64,000 nucleotides of DNA from Paenibacillus durus. GTDB taxonomy: Bacteria; Bacillota; Bacilli; Paenibacillales; Paenibacillaceae. Below the pieces are notes generated by a model. The model had not been told where the DNA came from and searched no databases. It saw only the letters and a program-made list of their open reading frames with translations. The stretch spans positions 2,976,001-3,040,000 of the forward strand of contig NZ_CP009288.1 of assembly GCF_000756615.1 (NCBI RefSeq). The letters run 5' to 3'. This document shows positions 7,814 to 15,900 of this stretch, one piece after another. The stretch's first letter is position 1. Every line of letters begins with the position of its first letter. Position numbers and translations under genes: made by a program.

Positions 7814-8596
7814 GTGAAAATAAAAGCCATAACAAGGCTCAAGTCCGCTTCCGAACGGTGGGCGGCGATTGTGGCAGTATGTATTGCCTGGGAGGCCGTT
7901 TCCCGGAGCGGCATGGTCAAGGCCTTCATCCTGCCTCCATTCACCCGGGTCGTTTATAAGCTGTTCCAGCTGCTTGTTACGGGCCAGATGTGGCCCGACA
8001 TCGGGGCCAGCATGCAGCGGTCTGCCTCCGGCTTCGCGATCTCGGTTCTGGTCGCCATCCCGCTCGGGTTCCTGACCGCTTGGTCGCCGAGAGTCCGGCG
8101 GGTGCTGGACCCGGTCATGCAGTTCATGCGCAATACGCCGACACTGGCGCTCTATCCCGTGTTCATTCTTGTCTTCGGGCTTGGCGAATTGTCGAAGGTG
8201 GCGATTATTTTCTGGGGCGGGGTGTGGCCCGTCCTCATGAATACGGTGGAAGGAGTTAACCGAACAGATCCGCTCCTTATCAAGTCCGGCCGCTCCATGG
8301 GCGCTTCGCCGCTGACGCTGTTCTTCCGGATTATTCTGCCGTCTGCTCTGCCTTTCATTTTTACCGGCATTCGGCTCAGCGCTTCCCGCTCGATCATCAT
8401 TCTGGTCGCTGCCGAGATGCTCGGAGCGGACAAGGGTCTCGGGTTTCTGATCTTCTCCTCCGAACAGAACTACAAGGTGGAACAGATGTATGCCGGTATT
8501 ATTGTCCTGATCCTTCTGGGAGTGCTTGTCAATTTTCTTCTGGTCCGTTGGGAGAAGCGAATAACTCGCTGGAAACAGGAAATTTCCGGGTCGTGA
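7814..8596 (+). CDS. ABC transporter permease, SsuC/TauC type (second copy)
   Basis: 260-residue membrane permease of the same family as the one at 5852. Shared blocks include MQFMRNTPTLALYPVFILVFGLGE, a DPLLIKSGRSMGA EAA loop and AAEMLGADKGLGF. GTG/ATG context: GTG 7814 follows AAGGAAAGG. It lacks the N-terminal extension of the first copy. The gap to the binding protein is 50 bases and to the activase fusion 70 bases. A paralogous permease pair around a single binding protein suggests a heterodimeric pore. Confidence 0.9.
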   Translation: MKIKAITRLKSASERWAAIVAVCIAWEAVSRSGMVKAFILPPFTRVVYKLFQLLVTGQMWPDIGASMQRSASGFAISVLVAIPLGFLTAWSPRVRRVLDPVMQFMRNTPTLALYPVFILVFGLGELSKVAIIFWGGVWPVLMNTVEGVNRTDPLLIKSGRSMGASPLTLFFRIILPSALPFIFTGIRLSASRSIIILVAAEMLGADKGLGFLIFSSEQNYKVEQMYAGIIVLILLGVLVNFLLVRWEKRITRWKQEISGS

Positions 8597-8666
8597 TACG
8601 TCCCGGAAGTTCCGTACCATATAACGCAGTAACTGTATTCCAATTCCATAATACGAGGTGTTAAAC

Positions 8667-10697
8667 ATGCGGATTCAAGATGTAGTGGATGAAAGGCTGC
8701 TGGATACGTTAAACGGCGGCACGGTGATTGGCATTGACATTGGGTCGAGAACCGGCAAAGCGGTGCTTCTGTCCGGCGGGGAGGTGTACACGAGTTCGGT
8801 CTATACCGGGATCAATATGCAGGATACGGCCGACGAGCTGCTGGAGGATTTGCTGGATAAGTCGGGTCTCGAACGTTCGGACATTAGCTATATCGTTGGT
8901 ACGGGATACGGCCGAATCGCTTTGCAGTATACCGACATTCCGACCCAGATCGTAACCGAAATCTCCTGCCACGCTATGGGCGCCCACTATTTGAACGAGG
9001 ATGTCCGGACGATCGTGGATATCGGGGGTCAAGACTCCAAGGCCATTCGGGTAGACCCGCTGACCGGAAGCGTTGTCGAATTCGTCATGAACGATAAATG
9101 CGCGGCCGGTACCGGCCGCTTTCTGGAGAAGGTCGCTGAAATTCTGGAGCTGTCCATCGATGAGCTTGGGCAAGAAGCAGTGAAGTCTGATGCGCCTTCC
9201 GAAATCAGCAGCCAATGCGTCGTGTTTGCAGAGTCGGAGGTCATTTCCCTTCGGGCCAAAGGCGCGACGCGGCAGGATATCGCCGCCGGTATTCACTTCG
9301 CCTCGGCCAAGCGCGTCCGCAACCTGCTTAAACGGGTCGGGATTGAACCGGGCCTGATCTTCTCCGGAGGCGTCTCGAATAATGTCGGCATGAGGAAGGC
9401 GCTTGAGGAGCTTTCCGGCCACCCTCTAATTGAAGCCAAAATCGATACGATCTTCGCAGGGGCTCTGGGAGCGTCGATTCATGCTCTGAATTATTCCAAG
9501 GCCGCCGTCACTTCGGTCACAGAAGCGGAGGACGTGTTCCGGCTCGACTTTACCGGTCTGGAGAACCGGATTGCCGAGCGGCAGGAACAACTGGTTGCGG
9601 GTGCCGACGACCGCAAAAAAGTCGGTTACCTGTGCTCCTATACGCCGCTTGAAATGATCAGCGCCGCAGGCGTCAACCATATCCGGCTGTTCAAAGCGGG
9701 CGATACCGAAACGGTGGCAAGCGGCGAACAGATCACGCAAAGCGTATTCTGCGATTTCACAAAGAGCATTCTCGGCGCCTTCAAAGAGGAAGATCCGCTG
9801 TACACTTCGCTGGATAAAATATACACCTTCTATACCTGCGACTGCATCAAAACCATTGGTGAAGCCATAGGGGAGTTCTTTACGCCGGCTGACATTTATA
9901 CGCTCCCCCGGATTAAGGACAAGCCGTCTTCACGTGATTTCTACAACTCCCAAATTCTAAGCTTCAAGGCCGATTTAGAACAATTATCTGGCAATATCAT
10001 CACCGACGGCGAGCTGCGCGTACAGATCCGGCTGTATAACCAGGTGCGCAAGCTGCTGACCCAAATCTCCGAACTGCGCAAGCGTCCCAATCCGCCGATC
10101 TCGGGCAAAGATTACCTCGACTTGATCAAAGCCTTCTATTATCTGCCCGCTGAAGAGCTTCTCCCGCTGTACCAGGGAATCTATGACAAGCTGGCAGCAG
10201 CGCCGGTCCGTGAAGACCGGCCGATCCGCCTGTTCATGGCGGGGGGCATTATCGCAGATGGCGACAGGAAGCTGATTGAGCTGATCGAGGATGAGCTCGG
10301 TGCCAGAATTGTCGCCGAGGATCATTGCACCGGGCTGAAAATCGCCTCCGGCTATATCAGAGAGGAAGGTGATCCTTACCGGGCTTTGGCGGAAGGGTAT
10401 ATCGATCAGACTCCATGCGCCCGGATGAAGCCGCTCCAGGAACGTGTGGAGATTTCGGGAGCGCTGGCAACCGAGTATCAAGCGGATGGCGTGCTGTACG
10501 CTTATCTCAAATTCTGCCCGTGCTACGGACAGGTCAAGAATGAATTTTTCCGGCACTACCAGCAGCTTGGCCTTCCGGTCCTTGAACTGCCGATCGATTA
10601 CTCCAAGAGCGATCAGGGCCAGCTCAAGACCCGGCTTGAGGCTTTTATCGAAGTGCTGAGGGAGCGTAAAGGTCTGGCCGCATTCGGAACGGCTTGA
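8667..10697 (+). CDS. Activase-dehydratase fusion (HgdC-like + HgdB-like)
   Basis: 676-residue fusion. Residues about 18-280 form a BadF/BcrA/HgdC ASKHA ATPase: GIDIGSRTGKAV, VDIGGQDSKAI, FSGGVSNN, with the two Cys that hold the subunit-bridging [4Fe-4S] cluster at C145 (NDKCAAGTGRFLE) and C184 (SSQCVVFAESEV). Residues about 318-673 resemble the HgdB/BcrB 2-hydroxyacyl-CoA dehydratase D-component fold and are rich in Cys (for example C323, C362, C391, C393 and the FCPCYGQVKNEF region). ATG 8667 is chosen over GTG 8658, which lies inside the GAGGTG ribosome site. In this family the activase injects an electron into the dehydratase using ATP. Fusion architecture is shared with regulators of double-cubane-cluster-type proteins. 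Confidence 0.88.
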   Translation: MRIQDVVDERLLDTLNGGTVIGIDIGSRTGKAVLLSGGEVYTSSVYTGINMQDTADELLEDLLDKSGLERSDISYIVGTGYGRIALQYTDIPTQIVTEISCHAMGAHYLNEDVRTIVDIGGQDSKAIRVDPLTGSVVEFVMNDKCAAGTGRFLEKVAEILELSIDELGQEAVKSDAPSEISSQCVVFAESEVISLRAKGATRQDIAAGIHFASAKRVRNLLKRVGIEPGLIFSGGVSNNVGMRKALEELSGHPLIEAKIDTIFAGALGASIHALNYSKAAVTSVTEAEDVFRLDFTGLENRIAERQEQLVAGADDRKKVGYLCSYTPLEMISAAGVNHIRLFKAGDTETVASGEQITQSVFCDFTKSILGAFKEEDPLYTSLDKIYTFYTCDCIKTIGEAIGEFFTPADIYTLPRIKDKPSSRDFYNSQILSFKADLEQLSGNIITDGELRVQIRLYNQVRKLLTQISELRKRPNPPISGKDYLDLIKAFYYLPAEELLPLYQGIYDKLAAAPVREDRPIRLFMAGGIIADGDRKLIELIEDELGARIVAEDHCTGLKIASGYIREEGDPYRALAEGYIDQTPCARMKPLQERVEISGALATEYQADGVLYAYLKFCPCYGQVKNEFFRHYQQLGLPVLELPIDYSKSDQGQLKTRLEAFIEVLRERKGLAAFGTA

Positions 10698-10739
10698 GGA
10701 ACAATATGAACCGCATATCTTTGAAAGGGAGATGAACGT

Positions 10740-11624
10740 ATGAGCGATTGGAAAGAAATCATTGACCCGGAACTGCTATCCACGTTTACCGGAGATGTCA
10801 CGGTCGGGCTGGATTTGGGGTCCAGAACGGGAAAAGGCGTACTCCTGGCCGGAGGCAAGCTGTATACGGCGATTACCCCCACGGGTGTATACATGCAAGA
10901 GACGGCGGATAAGCTGCTGGACAGACTGCTCAAGCAGTCGAAGGTGGCGAGGGAGGACATTGCCTACATTGTCGGCACGGGGTACGGCCGTGTTGCGCTG
11001 AGCTTCGGCGAGATCAGGCACAAAATCGTGACCGAAATATCCTGCCACGCCATGGGCTCTCATTACCTGAATGCGAAAGTGCGGTCGATTGTGGATATCG
11101 GCGGCCAGGATTCCAAAGCGATTCGGGTGGACCCGACTACGGGCAAGGTTATCGAATTCATTATGAACGACAAATGTGCGGCAGGAACCGGGCGGTTTCT
11201 GGAAAAAGTCGCACACCTGCTGGATCTGACGCTGGAGCAGCTCGGTGCTGAAGCGCTCAGTGCCGATGCTCCCGCCGATGTCAGCAGCCAATGTGTCGTA
11301 TTTGCCGAATCCGAGGTGATCTCCCTGAAGGCAAAAGGCGTATCCGCCGCCAATATTGCCGCCGGCATCCACCTGGCTACAGCGCGCCGCGTCCGCAATC
11401 TCGTCAATCGGATCGGGCTCGAACCGGATCTTGTCTTCTCGGGAGGGGTATCGAACAATCCCGGCATGACGAAAGCGCTGGAGGAGCTGCTCGGGCATCC
11501 GATCAGCAAGGTTAAGCTCGACACGATCTATGCGGGAGCGCTCGGAGCGGCCATATTCGCCCAGAAGGCGGCGTCCCGCAGCGATTCGGATTTGAACGAT
11601 TTTGCCCTGCTGAATACAAAATAA
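10740..11624 (+). CDS. Second HgdC-type activase (BadF/BcrA ATPase family)
   Basis: 294-residue stand-alone ASKHA ATPase, close in sequence to the activase half of the preceding fusion. It keeps GLDLGSRTGKGV, VDIGGQDSKAI and both cluster cysteines, C146 (NDKCAAGTG) and C185 (SSQCVVFAE). It should form an oxygen-sensitive homodimer, or a heterodimer with the fusion, that delivers low-potential electrons to the dehydratase-like subunit. Start ATG 10740 follows AAAGGGAGATGAACGT. It is 42 bases after the fusion gene and 27 before the next. Two activases for one dehydratase pair is unusual. Confidence 0.88.
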   Translation: MSDWKEIIDPELLSTFTGDVTVGLDLGSRTGKGVLLAGGKLYTAITPTGVYMQETADKLLDRLLKQSKVAREDIAYIVGTGYGRVALSFGEIRHKIVTEISCHAMGSHYLNAKVRSIVDIGGQDSKAIRVDPTTGKVIEFIMNDKCAAGTGRFLEKVAHLLDLTLEQLGAEALSADAPADVSSQCVVFAESEVISLKAKGVSAANIAAGIHLATARRVRNLVNRIGLEPDLVFSGGVSNNPGMTKALEELLGHPISKVKLDTIYAGALGAAIFAQKAASRSDSDLNDFALLNTK

Positions 11625-11651
11625 ATCATTTTCTTGAGGAGGAAAGTGTCA

Positions 11652-12872
11652 ATGTCGACGATACTGACAAGCGAGGCCCAGGAACAGCTCAATCATATCC
11701 GGCACAGCCGGGATGTCGTTCATGCTTATTCGCCTGCGATCCAAAAGCTGTTCAATCTGGTCATCGATTATGTGGACGATGCGGAGAAAGCCGGTCAGGG
11801 CGGCAAAAAGGTCATATGGGCCGGTGTGCCCTGGGCGATGCCGCTGATTTACTCTACCGGAGCCATCCCGGTCGCTTTCTCGGAGTTGGGCCGCATCAGC
11901 GGACAAGAAGCGATAACGATCTCGGAGGACCATTATCAGATGCCCGCTGAGACCTGCTCAATGGTCAAAGCAACTGCGGGCGAGTGGTATCTGCGCAAGC
12001 AGGCTGGCTCCTCAATTACCCGCATTTTCGGTTCATCCTCCGCTTGTGAGCCGTACAACTTGGCTTGGGAAGTGATGAAGAAGGAAGGCTTCGACGTCTA
12101 TACCAGCGATGTCGTCTATCGGGCGCCAGGAGTGGAAGGAGGGCGTTACGAGGAATTGGTCCAATATTTTGTGGACGAAATCCGGGAATTCAATGAATGG
12201 CTGACCGGAACCCGGGAGATCGATAAGGACAGCCTGCACCTTGAGATTACTCGCAAGAACTATCTCATGCGCAGAATCCGGGAAATCATGGACCTGCGGC
12301 TGAATCATCCGTTCTATGTAAAAAGCCTCGGAATCATGTATCTGCTGAACGGTCTAACCCATTATTTCGGCAAACCTGAAGAATATACCGAGGTTCTGGA
12401 CAGTCTGGTCGAGGAGTTATCACTGCTTGAGGCGAACGAAGCAGATCGAAGACGGGCCATTCCGCTGATCTGGACGGGAGGGAGCGGGCAGGAGTTCGGG
12501 ATTTATGACGCCATTGATAATGCCGGCGGGGCGCTGCTCGGATTTGTAAGCTCCCCTTATGCCAAGGACTATAACGAAGATATCGATCCGGTCGAATCGC
12601 TCGCCCGCTTCCAGCTCGAGAGCCAGATGGCCGGGGCCTCGATCTACCGGCGCCACGTTATCGAGCAGCAGATTGACAAAATTGGGGCCCGCGGCTTGAT
12701 TCTGTACGGGTACCTGGGCTGCTCGTTCGGCAGCGTCACCAGGGAGATGTACAGAGAGTATTTTCACAACAAAGGCATTCCGAGCATTAATCTGGAAGGA
12801 ACGTTCCAGGTCGGACCGCCAAGCGGACAAATCTTAACCCGCATTAGAGCTTTTATCGAAATGTTGTCCTAG
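11652..12872 (+). CDS. 2-hydroxyacyl-CoA dehydratase-like subunit (HgdA/B, BcrC, DCCP superfamily)
   Basis: 406-residue protein of the HGD-D fold. Only three cysteines are present: C102 (PAETCSMVK), C132 (SSSACEPYN) and C357 (YLGCSFGS), matching the three-Cys ligation of a [4Fe-4S] cluster in dehydratase subunits. ATG 11652 is used; an in-frame TTG at 11634 lies in the GAGGAGG ribosome site. It probably pairs with the C-terminal half of the 8667 fusion. No CoA-transferase, CoA-ligase or acyl-CoA dehydrogenase gene is nearby, so the substrate may not be a CoA ester. Double-cubane-cluster proteins, which reduce small molecules such as acetylene, are relatives in the same superfamily. Confidence 0.85.
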   Translation: MSTILTSEAQEQLNHIRHSRDVVHAYSPAIQKLFNLVIDYVDDAEKAGQGGKKVIWAGVPWAMPLIYSTGAIPVAFSELGRISGQEAITISEDHYQMPAETCSMVKATAGEWYLRKQAGSSITRIFGSSSACEPYNLAWEVMKKEGFDVYTSDVVYRAPGVEGGRYEELVQYFVDEIREFNEWLTGTREIDKDSLHLEITRKNYLMRRIREIMDLRLNHPFYVKSLGIMYLLNGLTHYFGKPEEYTEVLDSLVEELSLLEANEADRRRAIPLIWTGGSGQEFGIYDAIDNAGGALLGFVSSPYAKDYNEDIDPVESLARFQLESQMAGASIYRRHVIEQQIDKIGARGLILYGYLGCSFGSVTREMYREYFHNKGIPSINLEGTFQVGPPSGQILTRIRAFIEMLS

Positions 12873-12879
12873 AGCATAG

Positions 12880-12913
12880 AAAGGGACGTCCCAGTATCTG
12901 GGCGTCCCTTTTG
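12880..12913 (+). terminator. Rho-independent terminator ending the reductase operon
   Basis: AAAGGGACG and CGTCCCTTT form the outer stem, CCCAG/CTGGG the inner stem, followed by T-rich sequence. It sits 8 bases after the dehydratase-like stop. Confidence 0.9.
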
Positions 12914-13114
12914 TATATCCGCTTATTGATTCAAAGGTACAAGTAGAAACCAAAATCAGTGGGCGTTCCCGGGTATCCTAACTTGAACGTCAATTAATTT
13001 TTTCGGAAATATATTTCAGCTTGATAAAAATGGAAATCTATCACACAATAGTTCATGAGGGAAGGATACAGCTTACCACAGCCGGAATCCCTACTACGCC
13101 TTAAAGGAGTGATG

Positions 13115-13162
13115 ATGTTTGAATACGTATACAATCACATTAAAGCCATTGAGAGGTCTTGA
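13115..13162 (+). CDS. Possible 15-codon leader peptide
   Basis: ATG 13115 (or 13112) after AAAGGAG, coding MFEYVYNHIKAIERS and ending at TGA 13160. It overlaps an inverted repeat GAGAGGT (13151-13157) / ACCTCTC (13178-13184), the right arm of which lies 27 bases before the phosphotransferase start. The layout recalls translational attenuators of resistance genes, but the product is not a known leader. Confidence 0.3.
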   Translation: MFEYVYNHIKAIERS

Positions 13163-13210
13163 TTCGTAGATAATCACACCTCTCATTAGGTCATGGGAGG
13201 CAGACAGGAA

Positions 13211-14191
13211 ATGATGTCTTTAAGAAACATGGTCCGAGGATTGGAAAATGATTCTCCGGCCAAACAGCTGATTGAATTATGGGATCATGACACGGGAACG
13301 TTGAAGTTTTGGAGAGCCAGCAGCAATTTTGTATACATCTTCGACAGAAATGGGAAGAGGCAATACCTTCGGTTCATCCATGAAGAGGACAACACTGCCC
13401 AGAATATTCAGGCTGAACTTGATTTCTTGCAGTATTTGCTGGATCAAGGATATCCGGCCGCCGCGCCGGTACGTTCCAAATGCGGTTCATGGATTGAGAC
13501 AATATCGACTGCGGAAGGGCTTTATTATGGCGTCGTTTTTGAGCAGGCCAAAGGAGAGCATATTCCGCTTGACCGGATGACGGATGTTCATTTTGAAGAA
13601 TGGGGCCGATCGCTTGCCGCTCTTCATCTTTTATCTGAAAAATATACACCTCAAGCCGCTTCTTTCAAAAGTTGGCAGGATGCGCTGGCCTTTATTTCCT
13701 CGATGTTGCAGCGGTACACTCATGAAGCTGGCCTTCGGCAAGAACTTGAACGATTAAGGGAACAGCTCTTGGAGCTTCCGTCAGGGGAAGGACATATCGG
13801 AGTTATTCATTATGATTTCCAGACAGATAATATCTTCTACGATAATGAGGAAAAGTGCTACTCAGCCATTGATTTCGACGACGCTATGGCTCATTGGTTC
13901 ATGATGGATGTTACATCCGCGTTATCGGATTTGGAAGAGCTGAAAGATAATGAGGGGAAGCGGAGAATAGAGCAGTTTCTTGCCGGGTACAGGTCGGTTA
14001 AAGCATTAGATGAAAAATATGTGGGCTTGCGCTTTGTTTTTCAGAAATTTGCCGATCTCTATATGTTTGCGCGGCTGCTTCGCAGTGTCGAGGCTCTGGA
14101 TGCCAAAGGTTCTCCGGAGTGGGCCGTTAAGCTCATGGATAAGTTGCTTGGAGCATGCGATCGGATACGCGGGCATTATCTGCCAAAGTAG
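13211..14191 (+). CDS. Aminoglycoside phosphotransferase-fold kinase
   Basis: 326-residue member of the APH/choline-kinase/CotS/homoserine-kinase-II fold. The catalytic loop is HYDFQTDNIFYD (the HxDxxxxN pattern) and the metal-binding motif is IDFDDAMAHW. ATG 13211 is preferred over 13193 because GGGAGG (13195-13200) lies 10 bases before it. Similar stand-alone Paenibacillus proteins phosphorylate unknown small molecules or take part in spore coats. The gene lies alone between two terminators. Substrate not deducible, and resistance should not be assumed. Confidence 0.8.
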   Translation: MMSLRNMVRGLENDSPAKQLIELWDHDTGTLKFWRASSNFVYIFDRNGKRQYLRFIHEEDNTAQNIQAELDFLQYLLDQGYPAAAPVRSKCGSWIETISTAEGLYYGVVFEQAKGEHIPLDRMTDVHFEEWGRSLAALHLLSEKYTPQAASFKSWQDALAFISSMLQRYTHEAGLRQELERLREQLLELPSGEGHIGVIHYDFQTDNIFYDNEEKCYSAIDFDDAMAHWFMMDVTSALSDLEELKDNEGKRRIEQFLAGYRSVKALDEKYVGLRFVFQKFADLYMFARLLRSVEALDAKGSPEWAVKLMDKLLGACDRIRGHYLPK

Positions 14192-14226
14192 AATTCACGC
14201 AGAGTATCCGAATAATTAGTACGACT

Positions 14227-14250
14227 GCCGCCAGATACTGGCGGCTTTTT
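14227..14250 (+). terminator. Terminator after the phosphotransferase
   Basis: GCCGCCAG-ATA-CTGGCGGC, perfect 8-bp stem, followed by TTTTT. Confidence 0.9.
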
Positions 14251-14415
14251 AAGGTAGTTCAAAGACGAATATGGTGCACTTATAGTCATAACCAATTACG
14301 GCGATACGATCTATATATTTCACGTATAAGCAGGGGGCATTGTACAATACATATGAAAAACGAATTGCTGGCAGAATGTCTGGGTTTTTGCTGAAAAAAG
14401 AAAGGAAGTGCTGCA

Positions 14416-15147
14416 TTGAGACAGCAATGGAATACTGGAACCTATGATAAAGATATGACTTTTGTTTCCCATTTTGGGGAGTCTTTGATAGGTCTGCTAA
14501 GGCCGCAACAGGGGGAGCGGATCATAGACTGGGGCTGCGGGACCGGTGATCTGGCCGCAGCCATTGCCGACCAAGGCGCTATTGTAACAGGGATAGACGC
14601 TTCCCAAGAAATGATTCAGGCTGCCCGTGCCAAGTATCCTGATCTTAGCTTTATACTTGCGGACGGTCAAAAATATATAGCAGAGCTGGAAGTCGATGCT
14701 GTATTCAGCAACGCCGCGCTGCATTGGATGAAGGATGCGGACAAGGCTGTCGCCTCCATCACAGCCAGCCTGCGTACTGGCGGCCGTTTTGTCGCCGAGT
14801 TCGGCGCACTCGGCAATATCGCTTCAATCGTTGACGGGCTGCCGCGCGCTTTTGCCGCTATTGGTACCAGTGACAAGCTCCAATTGCCTTGGTATTTCCC
14901 CAGCATTGGTCAATACGCAACACTGCTGGAACAGCATGGGCTGACGGTAGATCTCGCTCATTGCTTCAACCGTCCAACGCCGCTGGAGGGTGGCGATCAA
15001 GGCTTCCGGCGATGGGTGAATACTTTTGCTAATGGAGTACTAAGCGTGCTCACTCCTTCGGAACGAGAGGCGGTACTCAAGCATCTGGATCAGGAATTGA
15101 GACCGTCACTTTTTAAGGACGGGCACTGGGTGATTGGATTACCGTAG
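14416..15147 (+). CDS. SAM-dependent class I methyltransferase
   Basis: 243-residue Rossmann methyltransferase. The SAM-binding motif I is IDWGCGTGDLA (about 35-45), with an acidic GIDASQEM motif II and FSNAALHWM, which resembles the trans-aconitate methyltransferase group. TTG 14416 is the start, 8 bases after AAAGGAAG. It stands alone, with no terminator seen directly after it. Substrate unknown. Confidence 0.82.
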   Translation: MRQQWNTGTYDKDMTFVSHFGESLIGLLRPQQGERIIDWGCGTGDLAAAIADQGAIVTGIDASQEMIQAARAKYPDLSFILADGQKYIAELEVDAVFSNAALHWMKDADKAVASITASLRTGGRFVAEFGALGNIASIVDGLPRAFAAIGTSDKLQLPWYFPSIGQYATLLEQHGLTVDLAHCFNRPTPLEGGDQGFRRWVNTFANGVLSVLTPSEREAVLKHLDQELRPSLFKDGHWVIGLP

Positions 15148-15258
15148 AATCCGGGTGATGGCCCACAAATGGTAAAGCACCACGCGGTACAGACGAATCC
15201 AAGTTACAGTCCGGTTCTTTAAATACTTCTCTAACTGCTCCTTCAGTTTTATTTTCAA

Positions 15259-15321
15259 TAATATAGGTACTTATCAGTACCTATATTACTTTTAAGTACC
15301 TATATTACAAAAAAGTACCTA
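15259..15321 (+). promoter_or_regulatory. Operator-like repeat array upstream of the SDR gene
   Basis: A perfect 13-bp inverted repeat TAATATAGGTACT (15259-15271) / AGTACCTATATTA (15276-15288) with a 4-base spacer. The right half is repeated directly: AGTACCTA begins at 15276, 15295 and 15314, exactly 19 bases apart. This looks like a multi-site operator for a dimeric regulator, perhaps HxlR- or MarR-like (inference). No other gene lies in 15148-15496. Confidence 0.7.
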
Positions 15322-15496
15322 CTTCCCATTCGTTTCCCACAGAACTATAATTGCAAATACTCATCAAAACCAAGGTGTGCATTAGTTTCTGTTTTTTACA
15401 GGAACTATTTAATGCTCGCGCCATTCGTTAGGCCTCTGACTTGTCGTTGACGGCTATGGACTTGACGGGTACATAATGACACGAAGGAGAATGTTT

Positions 15497-15715
15497 ATGG
15501 AATTGAACTTGAAAAATAAATTAGTTCTTATTACAGGATCTACGGCGGGGATTGGTAAAGGAACAGCCATAAGCTTTTTGAAAGAAGGAGCCAAAGTTAT
15601 TATTAACGGCCGCTCTGAAGAAAATGTTAATGCAACGGTTAAAGAACTCTCCGCACTCGGAACGGTTTATGGAATTGCTGCAGACGTTGCCGATAAAGCG
15701 GAATGCGAGAAACTC
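15497..15715 (+). pseudogene. SDR oxidoreductase, N-terminal part, split by IS200/IS605 insertion
   Basis: 73 codons of a short-chain dehydrogenase: LVLITGSTAGIGKG is the NAD(P)-binding TGxxxGIG motif, followed by VIINGRSEENV. ATG 15497 follows AAGGAG (15484-15489) with 7-base spacing. The frame breaks exactly at the transposon end after codon Leu (CTC). The C-terminal part resumes at 17511 in the same frame, so removing the element restores a 264-residue protein. Confidence 0.93.
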
Positions 15716-15900
15716 TTGAACCTCTCATGACTAAAGTCACGAGATTCTTGGGTAGTCCCTTCAACGAAGAGAAATTTACCAAGCTAACCCTGTCGTTCCG
15801 ACAGTTCGTGTAAGGATTACACAGCAAGAAGTCTTTTGCCTTCGGCAAGAATGTTCAGGCTTGCGTTAAAGTCTCGGTCGTGGTGCGCTCCACATTCTGG
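15716..15900 (-). ncRNA. Predicted omega-RNA (reRNA) of TnpB
   Basis: By family knowledge the TnpB guide RNA derives from the 3' end of tnpB and the right end, with the guide read from flanking host DNA. Here the scaffold would lie in about 15716-15900 (minus strand) and the guide in host bases 15715 leftward, beginning GAGTTTCTCGCATTC. The exact 5' end is not visible. Confidence 0.4.
15724..15743. repeat. Right-end sub-terminal palindrome of the IS element
   Basis: CTCATGACT (15724-15732) and AGTCACGAG (15735-15743), an imperfect palindrome expected to be bound by TnpA as a single-stranded hairpin. Confidence 0.8.

Noticed and set aside
8628..8660. GTG 8658 as start of the activase fusion
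   Set aside because: It lies inside the GAGGTG ribosome site; ATG 8667 has proper spacing.
7182..8668. Long open frames on the minus strand opposite the binding protein, permease and activase genes
   Set aside because: They mirror GC-biased third positions of strong plus-strand genes, lack ribosome sites and show no domain pattern.
11631..11654. TTG 11634 as start of the dehydratase-like gene
   Set aside because: It is part of the GAGGAGG ribosome site for ATG 11652.
13193..14191. Aminoglycoside resistance gene
   Set aside because: Only the general kinase fold is visible; nothing in the sequence points to an antibiotic substrate.
15447..15475. TTGACG-17-TACATA promoter for the SDR gene
   Set aside because: The predicted start would fall at or after the ribosome site (15484), leaving no usable leader.
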